DNA from: Williamsia maris | GTDB taxonomy: Bacteria; Actinomycetota; Actinomycetes; Mycobacteriales; Mycobacteriaceae | DNA length: 64,000 nt | Direction: 5' to 3' | Assembly (NCBI RefSeq): GCF_024171815.1 | Contig: NZ_JAMTCJ010000001.1 | Coordinates: forward strand, 558,001 to 622,000 | Part shown: piece after piece, positions 16,956 through 26,370 of the stretch | Position numbering within the stretch: position 1 is the stretch's first letter | How the letters are laid out: the number at the start of each line of letters is the position of its first letter | Position numbers and translations under genes: made by a program | The notes under the pieces: generated by a model | The model's input: the letters and a program-made list of their open reading frames with translations, nothing else | Databases searched by the model: none | Told to the model about the DNA's origin: nothing

Positions 16956-17122
16956 GTTTGCCTGCCCCCGGCATCGTGCAAACGGCACTCGACCATGCAA
17001 ACTTCCTCCGGACGGGTCGATTCGCATGGTGCCGCGGATTCGCACCCTTCGATGCTGTTCGCACCGCGCACGCAGGGTGCGAACGACGCGAGACGATGCG
17101 AACAGCAGCCCGGGGTGCGAAC
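16956..17122. repeat. Phased 19-bp repeat array with a dyad (array 2), in the long gap before lysX
   Basis: The 327-bp stretch 16853-17179 holds no credible gene of normal size. It contains GTTTGC (16956), TGCAAAC at 16977 and 16996, ATTCGCA at 17020 and 17038, GTTCGCA at 17057, and TGCGAAC at 17078, 17097 and 17116. The last six form a 3+3 mirror about 17071 with steps of 18-19 bp. The two TGCAAAC copies are also 19 bp apart. The array follows the lysX stop on the minus strand and precedes the lipid operon. Confidence 0.9.
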
Positions 17123-17179
17123 GAGCGCCGTCCCCGACTCCCCCGTCCAGGCGTCTTTTGCTTGTCAGCGTCAGCCGAC

Positions 17180-20100
17180 CTACTGCTGCGGCCGCACGAA
17201 CGGGAACGTGAGGGTGGGCCGGATCGCGACACCGGAGAGCATCATGACCAGCCGGTCGACGCCGAGTCCGAGTCCGCCGGTCGGTGGCATGGCGTATCCG
17301 AGGGCGTGCAGGAAGTCCTCGTCCAACGACATCGCCTCTGGGTCACCACCGGCGGCCTGCATCGACTGCCGGGTGAGCCGGTCGCGTTGGTCGACCGGAT
17401 CGGTCAGCTCGGAGTACGCGGTGCCCAGTTCGGCGCCGAACCCGACCAGGTCCCACTGCTCGGTGAGGCGCGGGTCGGATCGGTGTTTGCGCGCCAGGGG
17501 TGACACCTCGATCGGGAAGTCGTAGTAGAACGTCGGGAACCGGGTCTGCTTCTCGACGAGGGCCTCGTAGAGCTCCATGACCATCTTGCCCGCGGACATC
17601 TCGGCGGTGGTGTCGATGCCGTGGCGCGCGCAGATCTCGGCGACGTCGGCGGCCGTGGACGACGAGCTGACCGCCGACCCGCACGCCCGCGACACCGCCT
17701 CGTGCACGGTGATGATCGGCCAGGTGCCGTCGAGTTGCACCGTCTCGATCTCGCCGGACTCCCCCGGCTGCAGCGCGATGGCCTCACCGTTGACCGCGAC
17801 GGCCATCGCCAGGATCAGCTCCCGCGTCAGTTCCCGCATCGAGTTGTAGTCGCCGTAGGCCTGATACGCCTCCAGCGAGGTGAACTCGGGGTTGTGGGTG
17901 GCGTCGGCGCCCTCGTTGCGGAAGTTGCGGTTCAGCTCGAAGATCGCGCCCATCCCGCTGACGCACAGCCGCTTGAGATACAGCTCCGGCGCGATCCGGA
18001 GATAGAGCTGCTGATCGTAGGCGTTGATGTGGGTCTTGAAGGGTCGCGCCGACGCGCCGCCGTGCACGGTCTGCAGCATCGGCGTCTCGACCTCGAGGAA
18101 CTGATGCGCGTGGAGGGTGTCGCGGAGTGCGCGGACCCCGCGGGAACGCTTCTGCAGCAGGTCGACCGCCGATCGACTGGTGATGAGATCCAACGGCCGG
18201 TCCCGGACGCGGACGTCGTCGCTCAGTTCTGCGGTCAGTTGCGGCAGCGGGTTCAGGCACTTGCCCGCCATCTCCCAGCTCGCAACCGACACCGACAGCT
18301 CACCGCTGCGCGACCCGACCACCTCGCCGGTGACGCTGATGAGGTCACCGACATCGACGATCTGACGGAACCGTTCGTGCTCGCCGGGCCGCGCGGAGTC
18401 GGCATCGGAGAGGACCTGGATCCGCGCGCCGTCGTCCTCGACGAGGGCGAAGACCACGCCACCGAGGTCGCGCACCGCCCGCACCCGACCCGCGATCGAC
18501 ACCGTCGTCGACGTCCGGGCCTCCGCCGCGAGACCCTCGTGGGCGGCGACGACGTCGGCCACGCGATCCGTGCGCGGCACCGCGACCGGGTACGGCTCGT
18601 GCCCGGCGGCCCGGATGCCGTCGAGCTTGGTGCGCCGTGTGCGTTGCTGGTCGTTGAGCCGCGGCGGCGGGACCCGAGTGACCAGGAGGTCGCGCTCGAG
18701 TGCGTTGACGGCGTCGACGAAGCCGGTGTCGGTGCGCCGCGGCTGGGTGTCCGGGGTCTTGGAACCGACCAGGAACTTCGGGCCCATGTGCGGCAGGAAT
18801 CCCTCCGCGACACCGACCGCGACCGCGGCCCGCATGACGGTGAGCGAGGGGTGGTAGCAGAGCATCCGGGGCAACCACTCCGGGTGGTACTTCTGGTTCG
18901 ACTTGTACAGCGTCTCCAGCTGGTAGAACTTCGACGCGAACCCGAGAACGGAGTCCACCGTGCGGGTCACCGGACCCGCGCCCTCACGTTCGGCGTCGGA
19001 GAACACCGACCGGAACACCGCAAAGTTCAGCGAGATCCGCCGGATGCCGATGTCGCCCGCGGACTCGATGAGACGGGCGACGAGGTACTCGTTGACGCCG
19101 TTCTCCGCGGCGCGGTCGCGACGCATCAGGTCCAGCGACACCCCGCGCAGGCCCCACGGGACGAACGACAGGAAGGCACGGATCTCCCCGGACTGGTCGT
19201 GTGCGGTGATGATCAGGCACCGACCGTCGGCCGGATCGCCGACGCGGTTGAGCGCCATGGAGAACCCCCGTTCGGTGTCCTCCCCACGCCACTTGTCGGC
19301 GAGGTGCTCGATGTTCGCCAGCTCGTCCGGGCTCAGTTCGCCGTGCCGCTTGATGGTCGTCGTGTAGCCGGCCGCGGTGACGCGGTTGACGGCCTGACGC
19401 ACCGGCTTCATCGACGCTCCGCGCAGGCTGAAGTCGTCGACGTCGATGATGGCCTCGTCGCCGATCGCGAGGACCTTGAGTCCGGCCGCCCGGTAGACCT
19501 TCGCGCCGGCCTCGCTCGCCGCGAGCACCGCCGCGTGCAGGCTGTGGGTGCGGCAGTTGGCGAGCCATGCCTGCACCGCGGGCAGCCACGACTCGGGCGC
19601 ACCGATGGGGTCGGCGCTGGCCACGCTCACACTGCCGACGGCCCGGAAGGTCACCGCGGCCCTGCCGTCCGGCGAGAAGACCACCGACTTGTCGCGGCGG
19701 GTGGCGAAGTAGCCGAGCGAGTCGTCCTCGCCGTTGCACAGCAGCAGTTCGCGGACGCGCAACTCCTGCTCGGCGTCGGCGAACTCGTTGTCGCGGTTGG
19801 CCCGGTAGAGCACCATCAGCGCGAGGATGAGCGCCAGCGCCGACATCCATCCGGCCAGTACGTAGATCGGGTGGTGGCCCTGGTGTCCCTGCAGCAGCGC
19901 GTCGCTCATCCCGGCGCGGTCACCGAAGGTCGACCGCAGCGCCCACTGCGCCTTCTCGTCCCAGCCCTGCAGCGTGTGGGGGAAGGCGACGGTCAGCACG
20001 AACGTGATGACGAACGACGTCGCCAGACCGCCGACGAGGACGCCGAGCGCGGCGCGGACCGAGCGATGGGCCAGCTCCGCGGTGAACGCCCGACGTGAGT

Positions 20101-20587
20101 AGACGAACGCGACGAGGACGACGATGCCGATCGCGAGCACCACCGACGCGGTCACCGGCGACGTGGCGAAGGCGTCGTAGTCGTTGTCGGTGTCGATGTT
20201 CTCGATGAAGGTGCTGAGCAGGACGAAGACGTCGTCGATGACGGCGAGCACCATCACCGCCAGCAACGCGGTGTGCGCGGCCTTGAAGCGGCGGCGCACG
20301 GCACCGGCCAACGCCAGCACGAGCAGGATCACGAAGATGCTGGGGTCGGCGGGCACGTTGAACGCGCCGACGAGGTCGGTCAGGGCGTCGACGAACCGGA
20401 AATGGCGGAACGGGATCGCGATCAGCGACACCACCGCGGCGATGGTCAGCAGGCGACCGGACCAGAGGGCGATCCGCTCGGCCGCGACCTGTCCGCGTTG
20501 CCCGTTCACGATCCTTCGCGACGGCGGGCGGGCATCGTCAGTCGAGTTGGCACGCTTGGGTTTTGCAACCACCGGGGCAGCGGACAT
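17180..20587 (-). CDS. lysX: Bifunctional lysylphosphatidylglycerol synthase / lysyl-tRNA synthetase LysX
   Basis: 1135 aa, close to the 1172 aa of the M. tuberculosis protein. Membrane helices occupy about residues 40-230. A DUF2156/MprF lysyl-transferase domain spans about 260-570 (GYFATRRDKSVVFSPDG, AFLSFVPWGLRG). The OB-fold (SIAGRVRAVRDLGGVVFALV) and class II LysRS catalytic core follow, with RSRGVRALRDTL, ETPMLQTVHGGASARPF, RIAPELYLKRL and the C-terminal GLGLGVDRLVMML. The protein charges tRNA with lysine and transfers it to phosphatidylglycerol, lowering membrane charge against cationic peptides. The ATG at 20587 gives the family's short N-terminus; the longer frame to 20674 is unlikely. 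Divergent from the KimA-like gene. Confidence 0.95.
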   Translation of the reverse strand: MSAAPVVAKPKRANSTDDARPPSRRIVNGQRGQVAAERIALWSGRLLTIAAVVSLIAIPFRHFRFVDALTDLVGAFNVPADPSIFVILLVLALAGAVRRRFKAAHTALLAVMVLAVIDDVFVLLSTFIENIDTDNDYDAFATSPVTASVVLAIGIVVLVAFVYSRRAFTAELAHRSVRAALGVLVGGLATSFVITFVLTVAFPHTLQGWDEKAQWALRSTFGDRAGMSDALLQGHQGHHPIYVLAGWMSALALILALMVLYRANRDNEFADAEQELRVRELLLCNGEDDSLGYFATRRDKSVVFSPDGRAAVTFRAVGSVSVASADPIGAPESWLPAVQAWLANCRTHSLHAAVLAASEAGAKVYRAAGLKVLAIGDEAIIDVDDFSLRGASMKPVRQAVNRVTAAGYTTTIKRHGELSPDELANIEHLADKWRGEDTERGFSMALNRVGDPADGRCLIITAHDQSGEIRAFLSFVPWGLRGVSLDLMRRDRAAENGVNEYLVARLIESAGDIGIRRISLNFAVFRSVFSDAEREGAGPVTRTVDSVLGFASKFYQLETLYKSNQKYHPEWLPRMLCYHPSLTVMRAAVAVGVAEGFLPHMGPKFLVGSKTPDTQPRRTDTGFVDAVNALERDLLVTRVPPPRLNDQQRTRRTKLDGIRAAGHEPYPVAVPRTDRVADVVAAHEGLAAEARTSTTVSIAGRVRAVRDLGGVVFALVEDDGARIQVLSDADSARPGEHERFRQIVDVGDLISVTGEVVGSRSGELSVSVASWEMAGKCLNPLPQLTAELSDDVRVRDRPLDLITSRSAVDLLQKRSRGVRALRDTLHAHQFLEVETPMLQTVHGGASARPFKTHINAYDQQLYLRIAPELYLKRLCVSGMGAIFELNRNFRNEGADATHNPEFTSLEAYQAYGDYNSMRELTRELILAMAVAVNGEAIALQPGESGEIETVQLDGTWPIITVHEAVSRACGSAVSSSSTAADVAEICARHGIDTTAEMSAGKMVMELYEALVEKQTRFPTFYYDFPIEVSPLARKHRSDPRLTEQWDLVGFGAELGTAYSELTDPVDQRDRLTRQSMQAAGGDPEAMSLDEDFLHALGYAMPPTGGLGLGVDRLVMMLSGVAIRPTLTFPFVRPQQ

Positions 20588-20900
20588 AAACGCCGAGCGT
20601 AGCAGTACGAACGGGCCGCCGTGACGACATCGTCGGCGACACCCCCGGGGCCTCGCGAGCCCGCCACAGAGCACGCCTGACGTGGTGGTGCGCGCGTCGG
20701 ACCCGACCGCGGAGCCCCACGCGGTGCGGTCCCCGGCACCCGACCGGGGCCGGTCCGGGCATTGTCCGATTTATCCTGTTGGCCAGCATCTTTCGGGCCG
20801 CGCCCGCCGCGACCGGCCGCATTCGTCCGTATGCTCGGATCCGGTCGGAGACGACCGCCCACGTCCATCGGCGCGGGCCGGCGGGGAGAGGGCGGCTGCG
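20588..20900. other. Divergent lysX / permease intergenic region
   Basis: A 313-bp gap between two divergent starts. I see no gene in it, and no match to the c-di-AMP (ydaO) riboswitch core that controls KimA in Bacillus. It is GC-rich with short inverted segments. An AT-richer patch around 20762-20776 (TTGTCCGATTTATCCT) is the best promoter-like stretch. Confidence 0.4.
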
Positions 20901-23291
20901 GTGTCCAAGGTGTCGTCGAACCACCCCGCGGGGTCGGAGGCGCACCGCGCGGCCACCGACGTCGAGTTGTCGCGCAACGTCCCGGAGTCGATCGGCTACG
21001 CGGCCAAGCGTCTCGTCCTTGGCCGACCGATGATCACCGATCAGCTCAAGAACGAGCGCCTGTCGAACCCGGTCGCCCTCGGGGTCCTCGCGCCCGACGC
21101 CATCTCGTCGACCGCGTACGGCAGCGAGCTCATCCTCGTCGAGCTGCTCCCCTACGCCGGGCTCGCCGCCTTCTCCCTGCTGTTGCCGCTGACCGGGGTG
21201 ATCCTGTGCATCCTGATCCTGGTCGCCGCGTCGTATCGCCAGGTGGTGATGGCCTACACCCGCGCCGGCGGGTCCTACGTCGTCGCGCGGGAGAACTTCG
21301 GGCCCCGGGTGGCGCAGGTCGCGGCTGCGGCCCTGCTCATCGACTACGTGGTCACCGTGGCCGTGCAGGCGTCGGCGGGAACCGTCGCCGTGGTGTCGGC
21401 GGTCAAGGTGCTCGGTCCGTACAGCCTCGAGATCACCATCGGTGTCGTCGTCATCATGTGCTGGGTCAACCTGCGCGGACTCAAGGAGGCAGGCAGGCCG
21501 TTCGCGATGCCCACCTACTTCTTCACCGGGATGCTGCTGCTGATGATCGTGGTCGGCATCGTGCGCGAGGCCACCACGGGGCTCGCGAAGTACGTGCCGT
21601 CGGAGTTGCCGGGGACCGTCGCGGTGCACCAGGGCAACGGCCTGATCGCCGGGGCGACCCTGCTGATCTTGCTCCGCGCGTTCGCCAACGGCGGGTCGTC
21701 TCTGACCGGGGTCGAGGCCATCTCCAACACGGTCGGCTCGTTCCGCAAGCCCGAGGGAACCAACGCGCGGCTCGTGCTGACGGTGATGGCCTGCATCCTC
21801 GGCATCCTGCTGACCGGCGTCGCGTGGCTGGCGTACGAGACACACGCGACCCCTTACGTCGACGGGTATCCGTCGGTGCTGTCGGAGATCGCGCGACGGG
21901 TCTTCGGTGGCGGTGCCCTTGGCTCGACCCTCTACGTGATGCTGCAGATCGCCACCGCGGCCATCCTGTTCACCGGGGCCAACACCAGCTTCAACGGCTT
22001 CCCGGCCCTGGCCAATTTCGTTGCCGCTGATCGTTTCCTACCCCGGCAGCTGTCCAAACGCGGGCACCGACTGGTGTTCTCCAACGGCATCCTGGTCCTG
22101 GCCGTCTTCGCCATCGTGCTGCTCATCACCACCGGCGGCTCGGTCAACGCGCTGATCCCCTTCTACGCCATCGGCGTGTTCACCGGTTTCGCGATGGCCG
22201 GCTACGGGATGACGAAACACCACCTGACACACAAGGAATCGGGGTGGCGTCACAAGTTGTCGATCAACCTCGCCGCCGGTGTCGTCTCGACCGTCGTCGT
22301 CGCGATCTTCGCCATCGCCAAGTTCACCGAGGGCGCGTGGTTGGTGGTCGTCGTGTTCCCGCTGCTGGTCTTCGGCCTGATCCGTCTCAATCGCGAATAT
22401 CGCGCCGAGGCAGCGATTCTCGAGGAGTTCCGCACCAACCGACCCGAACGGGTGAACTACGCCCGCCACACCGCGTTCGTCCTCGTCAGCTCGGTCGACC
22501 TCGCGGTCCTCGAGGCGTTGCGCTACGGCCACGGACTGCGCGCGGATGAGCTGACCGCCGTGCACCTCATGGTCGACGCCGCCCAGGCCGAGAAGCTGCG
22601 GGCGCGCTGGGAGCACTACGACCTGCGTACCCCGCTGACGATCATCGACTGCCCCGACCGACGACTGACGCGCGGCGTGCAACGCCTCGTCGTCGACGCA
22701 TTGGCGCAGGCCCCGCGGTCACACGTGACGGTGCTGCTGCCGCGGCGCACCTACGCGCCCCTGCTCGGTCGGTTGCTGCACGATCGCAGCGCCGACAAGA
22801 TCTCCCGTGCGGTGAGCGAGATCCCGCACGCCGCGGCGACGATCATCCCGTTCGATGTCCAGGCCGAGATCCGCAAGGCCTTCCCCGATGTCGTCGAGGA
22901 ACGGCTCACCCGCAAGGTCGAGCAACTGCAGGCACGGATCGCCCGGGACGACGACGCCGAGCTGCGCGACTACGCCGAGCCGGAGAGCCCGGCCGCGACG
23001 TTGGCCATCGGCGGGCTCATGGTCGGTCACCGTGGCACCGTCGAGGGCCGCGTCCGCGACACCTTCGACAAGGTGATCGACGAGACGCCGGTGCACATCG
23101 TCGAGGTCGAGGACGACAGCGGCCTGCTCCGGCTGCGCTTCGCCGACGACGCCGGTTCCGACATCGTCGCGGGGCAACTACTGCGTGCCAGCGGCAAGGC
23201 ACGCCAGGGGCGCAAGGGGGTCGTGATGGTCAACCCGACCTACGAGATCGTCACCGACGACGACGTCGATTCGGCGCCCGGCACCGACTGA
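20901..23291 (+). CDS. KimA-like APC-superfamily permease, probable potassium importer
   Basis: 796 aa. The GTG at 20901 has GGAGAGGG upstream. The membrane part (about residues 60-480) carries stretches strongly reminiscent of Bacillus KimA (YdaO): APDAISSTAYGSE, SYRQVVMAYTRAGGSYVVA, LLIDYVVTVAV, LTGVEAISNTVGSF and IPFYAIGVFTGF. The roughly 300-residue cytoplasmic tail holds a USP-like alpha/beta region (AFVLVSSVDLAVLEAL) and a final beta-rich segment (GTVEGRVRDTF through YEIVTDDDV). K+/H+ symport is inferred from this likeness; an amino-acid substrate is the alternative. Confidence 0.82.
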   Translation: MSKVSSNHPAGSEAHRAATDVELSRNVPESIGYAAKRLVLGRPMITDQLKNERLSNPVALGVLAPDAISSTAYGSELILVELLPYAGLAAFSLLLPLTGVILCILILVAASYRQVVMAYTRAGGSYVVARENFGPRVAQVAAAALLIDYVVTVAVQASAGTVAVVSAVKVLGPYSLEITIGVVVIMCWVNLRGLKEAGRPFAMPTYFFTGMLLLMIVVGIVREATTGLAKYVPSELPGTVAVHQGNGLIAGATLLILLRAFANGGSSLTGVEAISNTVGSFRKPEGTNARLVLTVMACILGILLTGVAWLAYETHATPYVDGYPSVLSEIARRVFGGGALGSTLYVMLQIATAAILFTGANTSFNGFPALANFVAADRFLPRQLSKRGHRLVFSNGILVLAVFAIVLLITTGGSVNALIPFYAIGVFTGFAMAGYGMTKHHLTHKESGWRHKLSINLAAGVVSTVVVAIFAIAKFTEGAWLVVVVFPLLVFGLIRLNREYRAEAAILEEFRTNRPERVNYARHTAFVLVSSVDLAVLEALRYGHGLRADELTAVHLMVDAAQAEKLRARWEHYDLRTPLTIIDCPDRRLTRGVQRLVVDALAQAPRSHVTVLLPRRTYAPLLGRLLHDRSADKISRAVSEIPHAAATIIPFDVQAEIRKAFPDVVEERLTRKVEQLQARIARDDDAELRDYAEPESPAATLAIGGLMVGHRGTVEGRVRDTFDKVIDETPVHIVEVEDDSGLLRLRFADDAGSDIVAGQLLRASGKARQGRKGVVMVNPTYEIVTDDDVDSAPGTD

Positions 23292-23310
23292 TCCGACCGA
23301 CCGGCCCCTC

Positions 23311-23535
23311 CGCCGAGCGTGCCCAAACAACGCGCCCAGCGTGCCCAAACAACCCGCCGAGCGTGCCGCAACGACCCGCCGACCGTGCCGATCGGCTCGC
23401 GCCCCATACGAGGAACTGTCGAGCGCCGCGCCTGGTGCGAACCGGCCCAGCGTGACGGCACATTGGAAGCGCGATTTCGGCACGTTCGACGGGTTGGTTC
23501 GGCACGTTCGGTGCGCGGTTTCGGCACGCTCGGCG
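23311..23535. repeat. Dyad-symmetric 22-bp phased repeat array (array 3)
   Basis: In the gap between the convergent permease and ndh genes, (G/C)CGTGCC occurs at 23317, 23339, 23361 and 23383, exactly 22 bp apart. The reverse word GGCACR occurs at 23457, 23479, 23501 and 23523, again exactly 22 bp apart. The axis is at 23423 for every mirrored pair. The outermost units match best: CCGCCGAGCGTGCC at the left is the reverse complement of GGCACGCTCGGCGG at the right. Inner units keep mainly the CGTGCC core. Confidence 0.95.
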
Positions 23536-23537
23536 GA

Positions 23538-24848
23538 TCAGGGGTAGGGACGCCGCGCGGTGGCCGGATCGCCGAAGGTGATGGCCCGCTCGCCGCGACC
23601 ACCCGTGCCGAGGGTGGCCGCCCAACTCGCAACGGTCCACACCCGGTTGCGTCCACCGGCGAGGAACGCGATGTGGATGAAGCCCCAGCCGATCCAGCCG
23701 AGATACCCCGACAGCCGGATCGGACCGGACTGCAGCAGCGCGTGGTGCCGCGAGATGTAGGCGGCGGTACCGAGATCGCGGTACTTGAACGGTGCGGCCG
23801 CATCACCCTTCTTGGCGACATCCCGTTTGATCAGCGTGGCCGCGTGATGACCCGACTGCATCGCCACCTCGGCGACGCCGGGCAGCTTGTCCAGACTCAT
23901 CACATCCCCGACGGCGAAGATCTCGGGGTGGCCGGCGACGCGCAGGTCAGGCCCGACGGGAATGGTTCCGCCACGGGCGGGTTCGACCCCGGCGGCGGTG
24001 TTCACCGCTCTGGCGAACGGCACCGCCTCGACGCCCGCGGTCCACAGCACGGTGTGCGTGTCGATCTGCACCGTCGCCTTCGTCTTCTTGTCGGTGGTGA
24101 CCGCATAGTCGGTCCCGACATCGGTGACGTGCAGACCCAGCCGGGTCTCGACACCGAGCTTGTCCAGCGTCCGTTGGGCTTTCGCCGACAGCCCCGGATG
24201 GAACGACTCCAAGACCCGCTCACCGCCGTGGACCAGGACGACGGTGGCCTCGGTGGGGTCGATCGTGTCGAACTCACGCGCCAGCGCACGGACGGCCATC
24301 TCGCGGATCTGACCGGCCAGCTCCACCCCGGTGGGTCCGCCACCGCTGACCACGAACGTCAACCACGGTCGACGCAGATCCGCGGTCGGCAGGGTCTCGG
24401 CGATCTCGAAGGAGGAGATGATCTTGCGGCGGATCGCGAGCGCGTCGTCGACGGACTTCATCCCCGGCGCGAACTCCTCGAAGGCCTCGTTGCCGTGATA
24501 GGACTGCCGCGCCCCACCGGCCATGATCAGGTAGTCGTAGCTCAGATCGAACGAGGATCCGTCGAACCGGCGGGCGCGGACCGTCTTCGCCTCGGCGTCG
24601 ATGTCGGTGGCCTCGCCGAGCAGGACCGAGATGTTGCGCTGCTTGCGCAGGAGATGTCGGAGCGGGCTGGAGATGTCGCCCTCGGAGAGCAGCCCGGTCG
24701 CGCACTGGTAGAGCAGCGGCTGGAAGACGTGGCTGGTGCCGCGGTCGATGAGCGTCACCGACACCGCGGCCTTCCGCAGCTTGCGCGCGGCGAACAATCC
24801 GGCGAACCCGCCGCCGATGATCAGAACGTGGGGGCGTTGGTCAGGCAT
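23538..24848 (-). CDS. ndh: Type II NADH dehydrogenase
   Basis: 436 aa, the family length. The FAD site is VLIIGGGFAGLFAARKL; the NADH site is FVVSGGGPTGVELAGQI. A second FAD contact is IFAVGDVMSLDKL, and TVLWTAGVEA and a C-terminal GYLGWIGWGFIHIAFLAGGRNR membrane-association segment follow. It is a single-subunit, non-proton-pumping, membrane-peripheral enzyme that passes electrons from NADH to the quinone pool. Mycobacterial relatives are the main respiratory NADH oxidase. It stands alone, convergent with the permease across repeat array 3. Confidence 0.94.
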   Translation of the reverse strand: MPDQRPHVLIIGGGFAGLFAARKLRKAAVSVTLIDRGTSHVFQPLLYQCATGLLSEGDISSPLRHLLRKQRNISVLLGEATDIDAEAKTVRARRFDGSSFDLSYDYLIMAGGARQSYHGNEAFEEFAPGMKSVDDALAIRRKIISSFEIAETLPTADLRRPWLTFVVSGGGPTGVELAGQIREMAVRALAREFDTIDPTEATVVLVHGGERVLESFHPGLSAKAQRTLDKLGVETRLGLHVTDVGTDYAVTTDKKTKATVQIDTHTVLWTAGVEAVPFARAVNTAAGVEPARGGTIPVGPDLRVAGHPEIFAVGDVMSLDKLPGVAEVAMQSGHHAATLIKRDVAKKGDAAAPFKYRDLGTAAYISRHHALLQSGPIRLSGYLGWIGWGFIHIAFLAGGRNRVWTVASWAATLGTGGRGERAITFGDPATARRPYP

Positions 24849-24889
24849 GGATCAATAGTGCCTCACCCGACCCCACCCCCATCAACGCC

Positions 24890-25399
24890 TCAGCCGACGG
24901 CGGCTCTCGTGAGACGCGCGATGTCGGCCGAGTAGGCCACCAGCGTCACGAGGTCGACCGAGACCTCGGCCTCCTTGATGGCGCGAACCTGTTGGGCGAC
25001 AGCGTCGTCGACCGGCCATCCGTAGGCACCACCGGAGACGAGTGGGAACGCGATCGATTCCGCACCCATCGACCGCGCCAGCAGCAGACAGCGCGAATAG
25101 GCCAGGCGCAGGATCTGCGACCGGTCCTCGTGCCGGGACCAGCGTGGTCCGACGGTGTGGATGACCCACCGCGCGGGCAACCGTCCGGCGGTGGTGGCGA
25201 CCGCAGCACCCACGTCGAGCCCGTCCGGCAGGGTGACGGCGCGGATCAGTTCGCATTCGCGAAGGATGTCCGGTCCGCCGGCACGGTGGATGGCGCCGTC
25301 GACGCCGCCCCCACCGAGCAGCGTGCGGTTGGCGGCGTTGACGATGACGTCGCTGCGCACGGCGGTGATGTCGTCCTGCGTCACATCGATGATGGTCAT
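24890..25399 (-). CDS. Macrodomain protein, probable O-acetyl-ADP-ribose / ADP-ribosyl deacylase
   Basis: 169 aa. VIVNAANRTLLGGGGVDGAI is the diagnostic ADP-ribose-binding loop with the catalytic Asn. VIHTVGPRWS and IAFPLVSGGAYGWP (phosphate loop) follow, as in YmdB-like macrodomains. The ATG at 25399 has GAGGAG upstream. It is the second gene of an operon 16 bp behind the ADP-ribosylglycohydrolase, so the pair can remove ADP-ribose from proteins or small molecules. Confidence 0.93.
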   Translation of the reverse strand: MTIIDVTQDDITAVRSDVIVNAANRTLLGGGGVDGAIHRAGGPDILRECELIRAVTLPDGLDVGAAVATTAGRLPARWVIHTVGPRWSRHEDRSQILRLAYSRCLLLARSMGAESIAFPLVSGGAYGWPVDDAVAQQVRAIKEAEVSVDLVTLVAYSADIARLTRAAVG

Positions 25400-25415
25400 G
25401 GTGGCTCCTCTTCGG

Positions 25416-26324
25416 TCAGTTACCGGTGATGCGGCCGGCGAGGGCCACGAGGTCGGATGCGGTACGCCCGGGGTACCCGTGCAGCACGTCCCGCCACCGG
25501 TCGGGGACGGCCGAAGCACCGGCGCACGCGCCCAGCAGTCCACCGGCGATGGCCGCGGTGGTGTCGGTGTCGTTGCCGGCGCGGACACACAGTTCCAGCG
25601 ACCTCGGCAGGTCGCCGTCGCCCGCGCAGATCGCCCACCAGGCGGTCTGCAGGGCATGCACGACCCAGCCGTTGTTCGGGAAGTCCGCGGGCGAGCTGTA
25701 CTGCGCCATGTCCAGCAGGGGTTCCCAGTACGTCCGCGTCTCCGCGGGCGCATCGGTGATCCAGTGCCGGAGGCCGTCGCGGGAGCCGGTGCGGACGCCG
25801 TGCGCGATCGCCACCGACCACATCTGACATGCCTCGCGGGCACGGTCGTCGGCGTGGGTGAGGTCGCTGATCGCGGCGGCCGCAGCCGCGCAGGCGGTGT
25901 CGTCGTCGAGGAACGCCAGGGCGACGGGCGCCGTCCGCATCAGCGATCCGTTGCCGCCGGTCCGGCCGGCGATCGACGCGGCGCGCGCCGCCATCGGTAC
26001 CGCCGTGCGATCCCGCCCCGACAGCACGCTGCGCGTCTGGTTGCCGATGTCGGGTGGGCGGGTGTCGTACCAATCGGCGAAGGCCGCGGCGACGGCGTCG
26101 AGATCCACCCGTCCCGGCGACAACCCGGCGGCGACGCCCATGGCCATCGAGGTGTCGTCGGTCCACTCCCCCGGCGCCCAGTCGAACGGTCCGCCGCCGA
26201 TCATGTCGATCACGACATCGTCAGCGGGATAGGTGAACTCGTAACCGGCTCCGAGGGCGTCGCCCGCGGCCGATCCGAGCAGCGCTCCGGCAGCGCGGTC
26301 ACGCTGTGCGGCATCCAGGATCAT
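25416..26324 (-). CDS. ADP-ribosylglycohydrolase (DraG-like)
   Basis: 302 aa. The metal-binding motifs are EWTDDTSMAMG near residue 55 and AGNDTDTTAAIAGGLLGA near 260; GSAAGDALG marks the N-terminus. These are the ARH/DraG dinuclear Mg ligands. The enzyme hydrolyses the bond between ADP-ribose and its acceptor. It heads an operon with the macrodomain gene and is divergent from an NrtR-like Nudix regulator. The two promoters share a palindromic operator, so expression probably responds to ADP-ribose or NAD status. Confidence 0.92.
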   Translation of the reverse strand: MILDAAQRDRAAGALLGSAAGDALGAGYEFTYPADDVVIDMIGGGPFDWAPGEWTDDTSMAMGVAAGLSPGRVDLDAVAAAFADWYDTRPPDIGNQTRSVLSGRDRTAVPMAARAASIAGRTGGNGSLMRTAPVALAFLDDDTACAAAAAAISDLTHADDRAREACQMWSVAIAHGVRTGSRDGLRHWITDAPAETRTYWEPLLDMAQYSSPADFPNNGWVVHALQTAWWAICAGDGDLPRSLELCVRAGNDTDTTAAIAGGLLGACAGASAVPDRWRDVLHGYPGRTASDLVALAGRITGN

Positions 26325-26370
26325 GATGATCTCCCCTCGTCCGGCCGAATCCGACCATTAGCTCACTTCC

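Noticed and set aside
17621-20098. An 825-codon open frame opposite lysX (and similar giant frames opposite 26838-29357 and 36432-39314)
   Set aside because: Low-complexity Arg/Asp/Val/Gly composition and perfect antisense alignment to genes with clear families.
20588-20900. c-di-AMP (ydaO-type) riboswitch before the KimA-like gene
   Set aside because: None of the conserved core blocks can be found in the leader.
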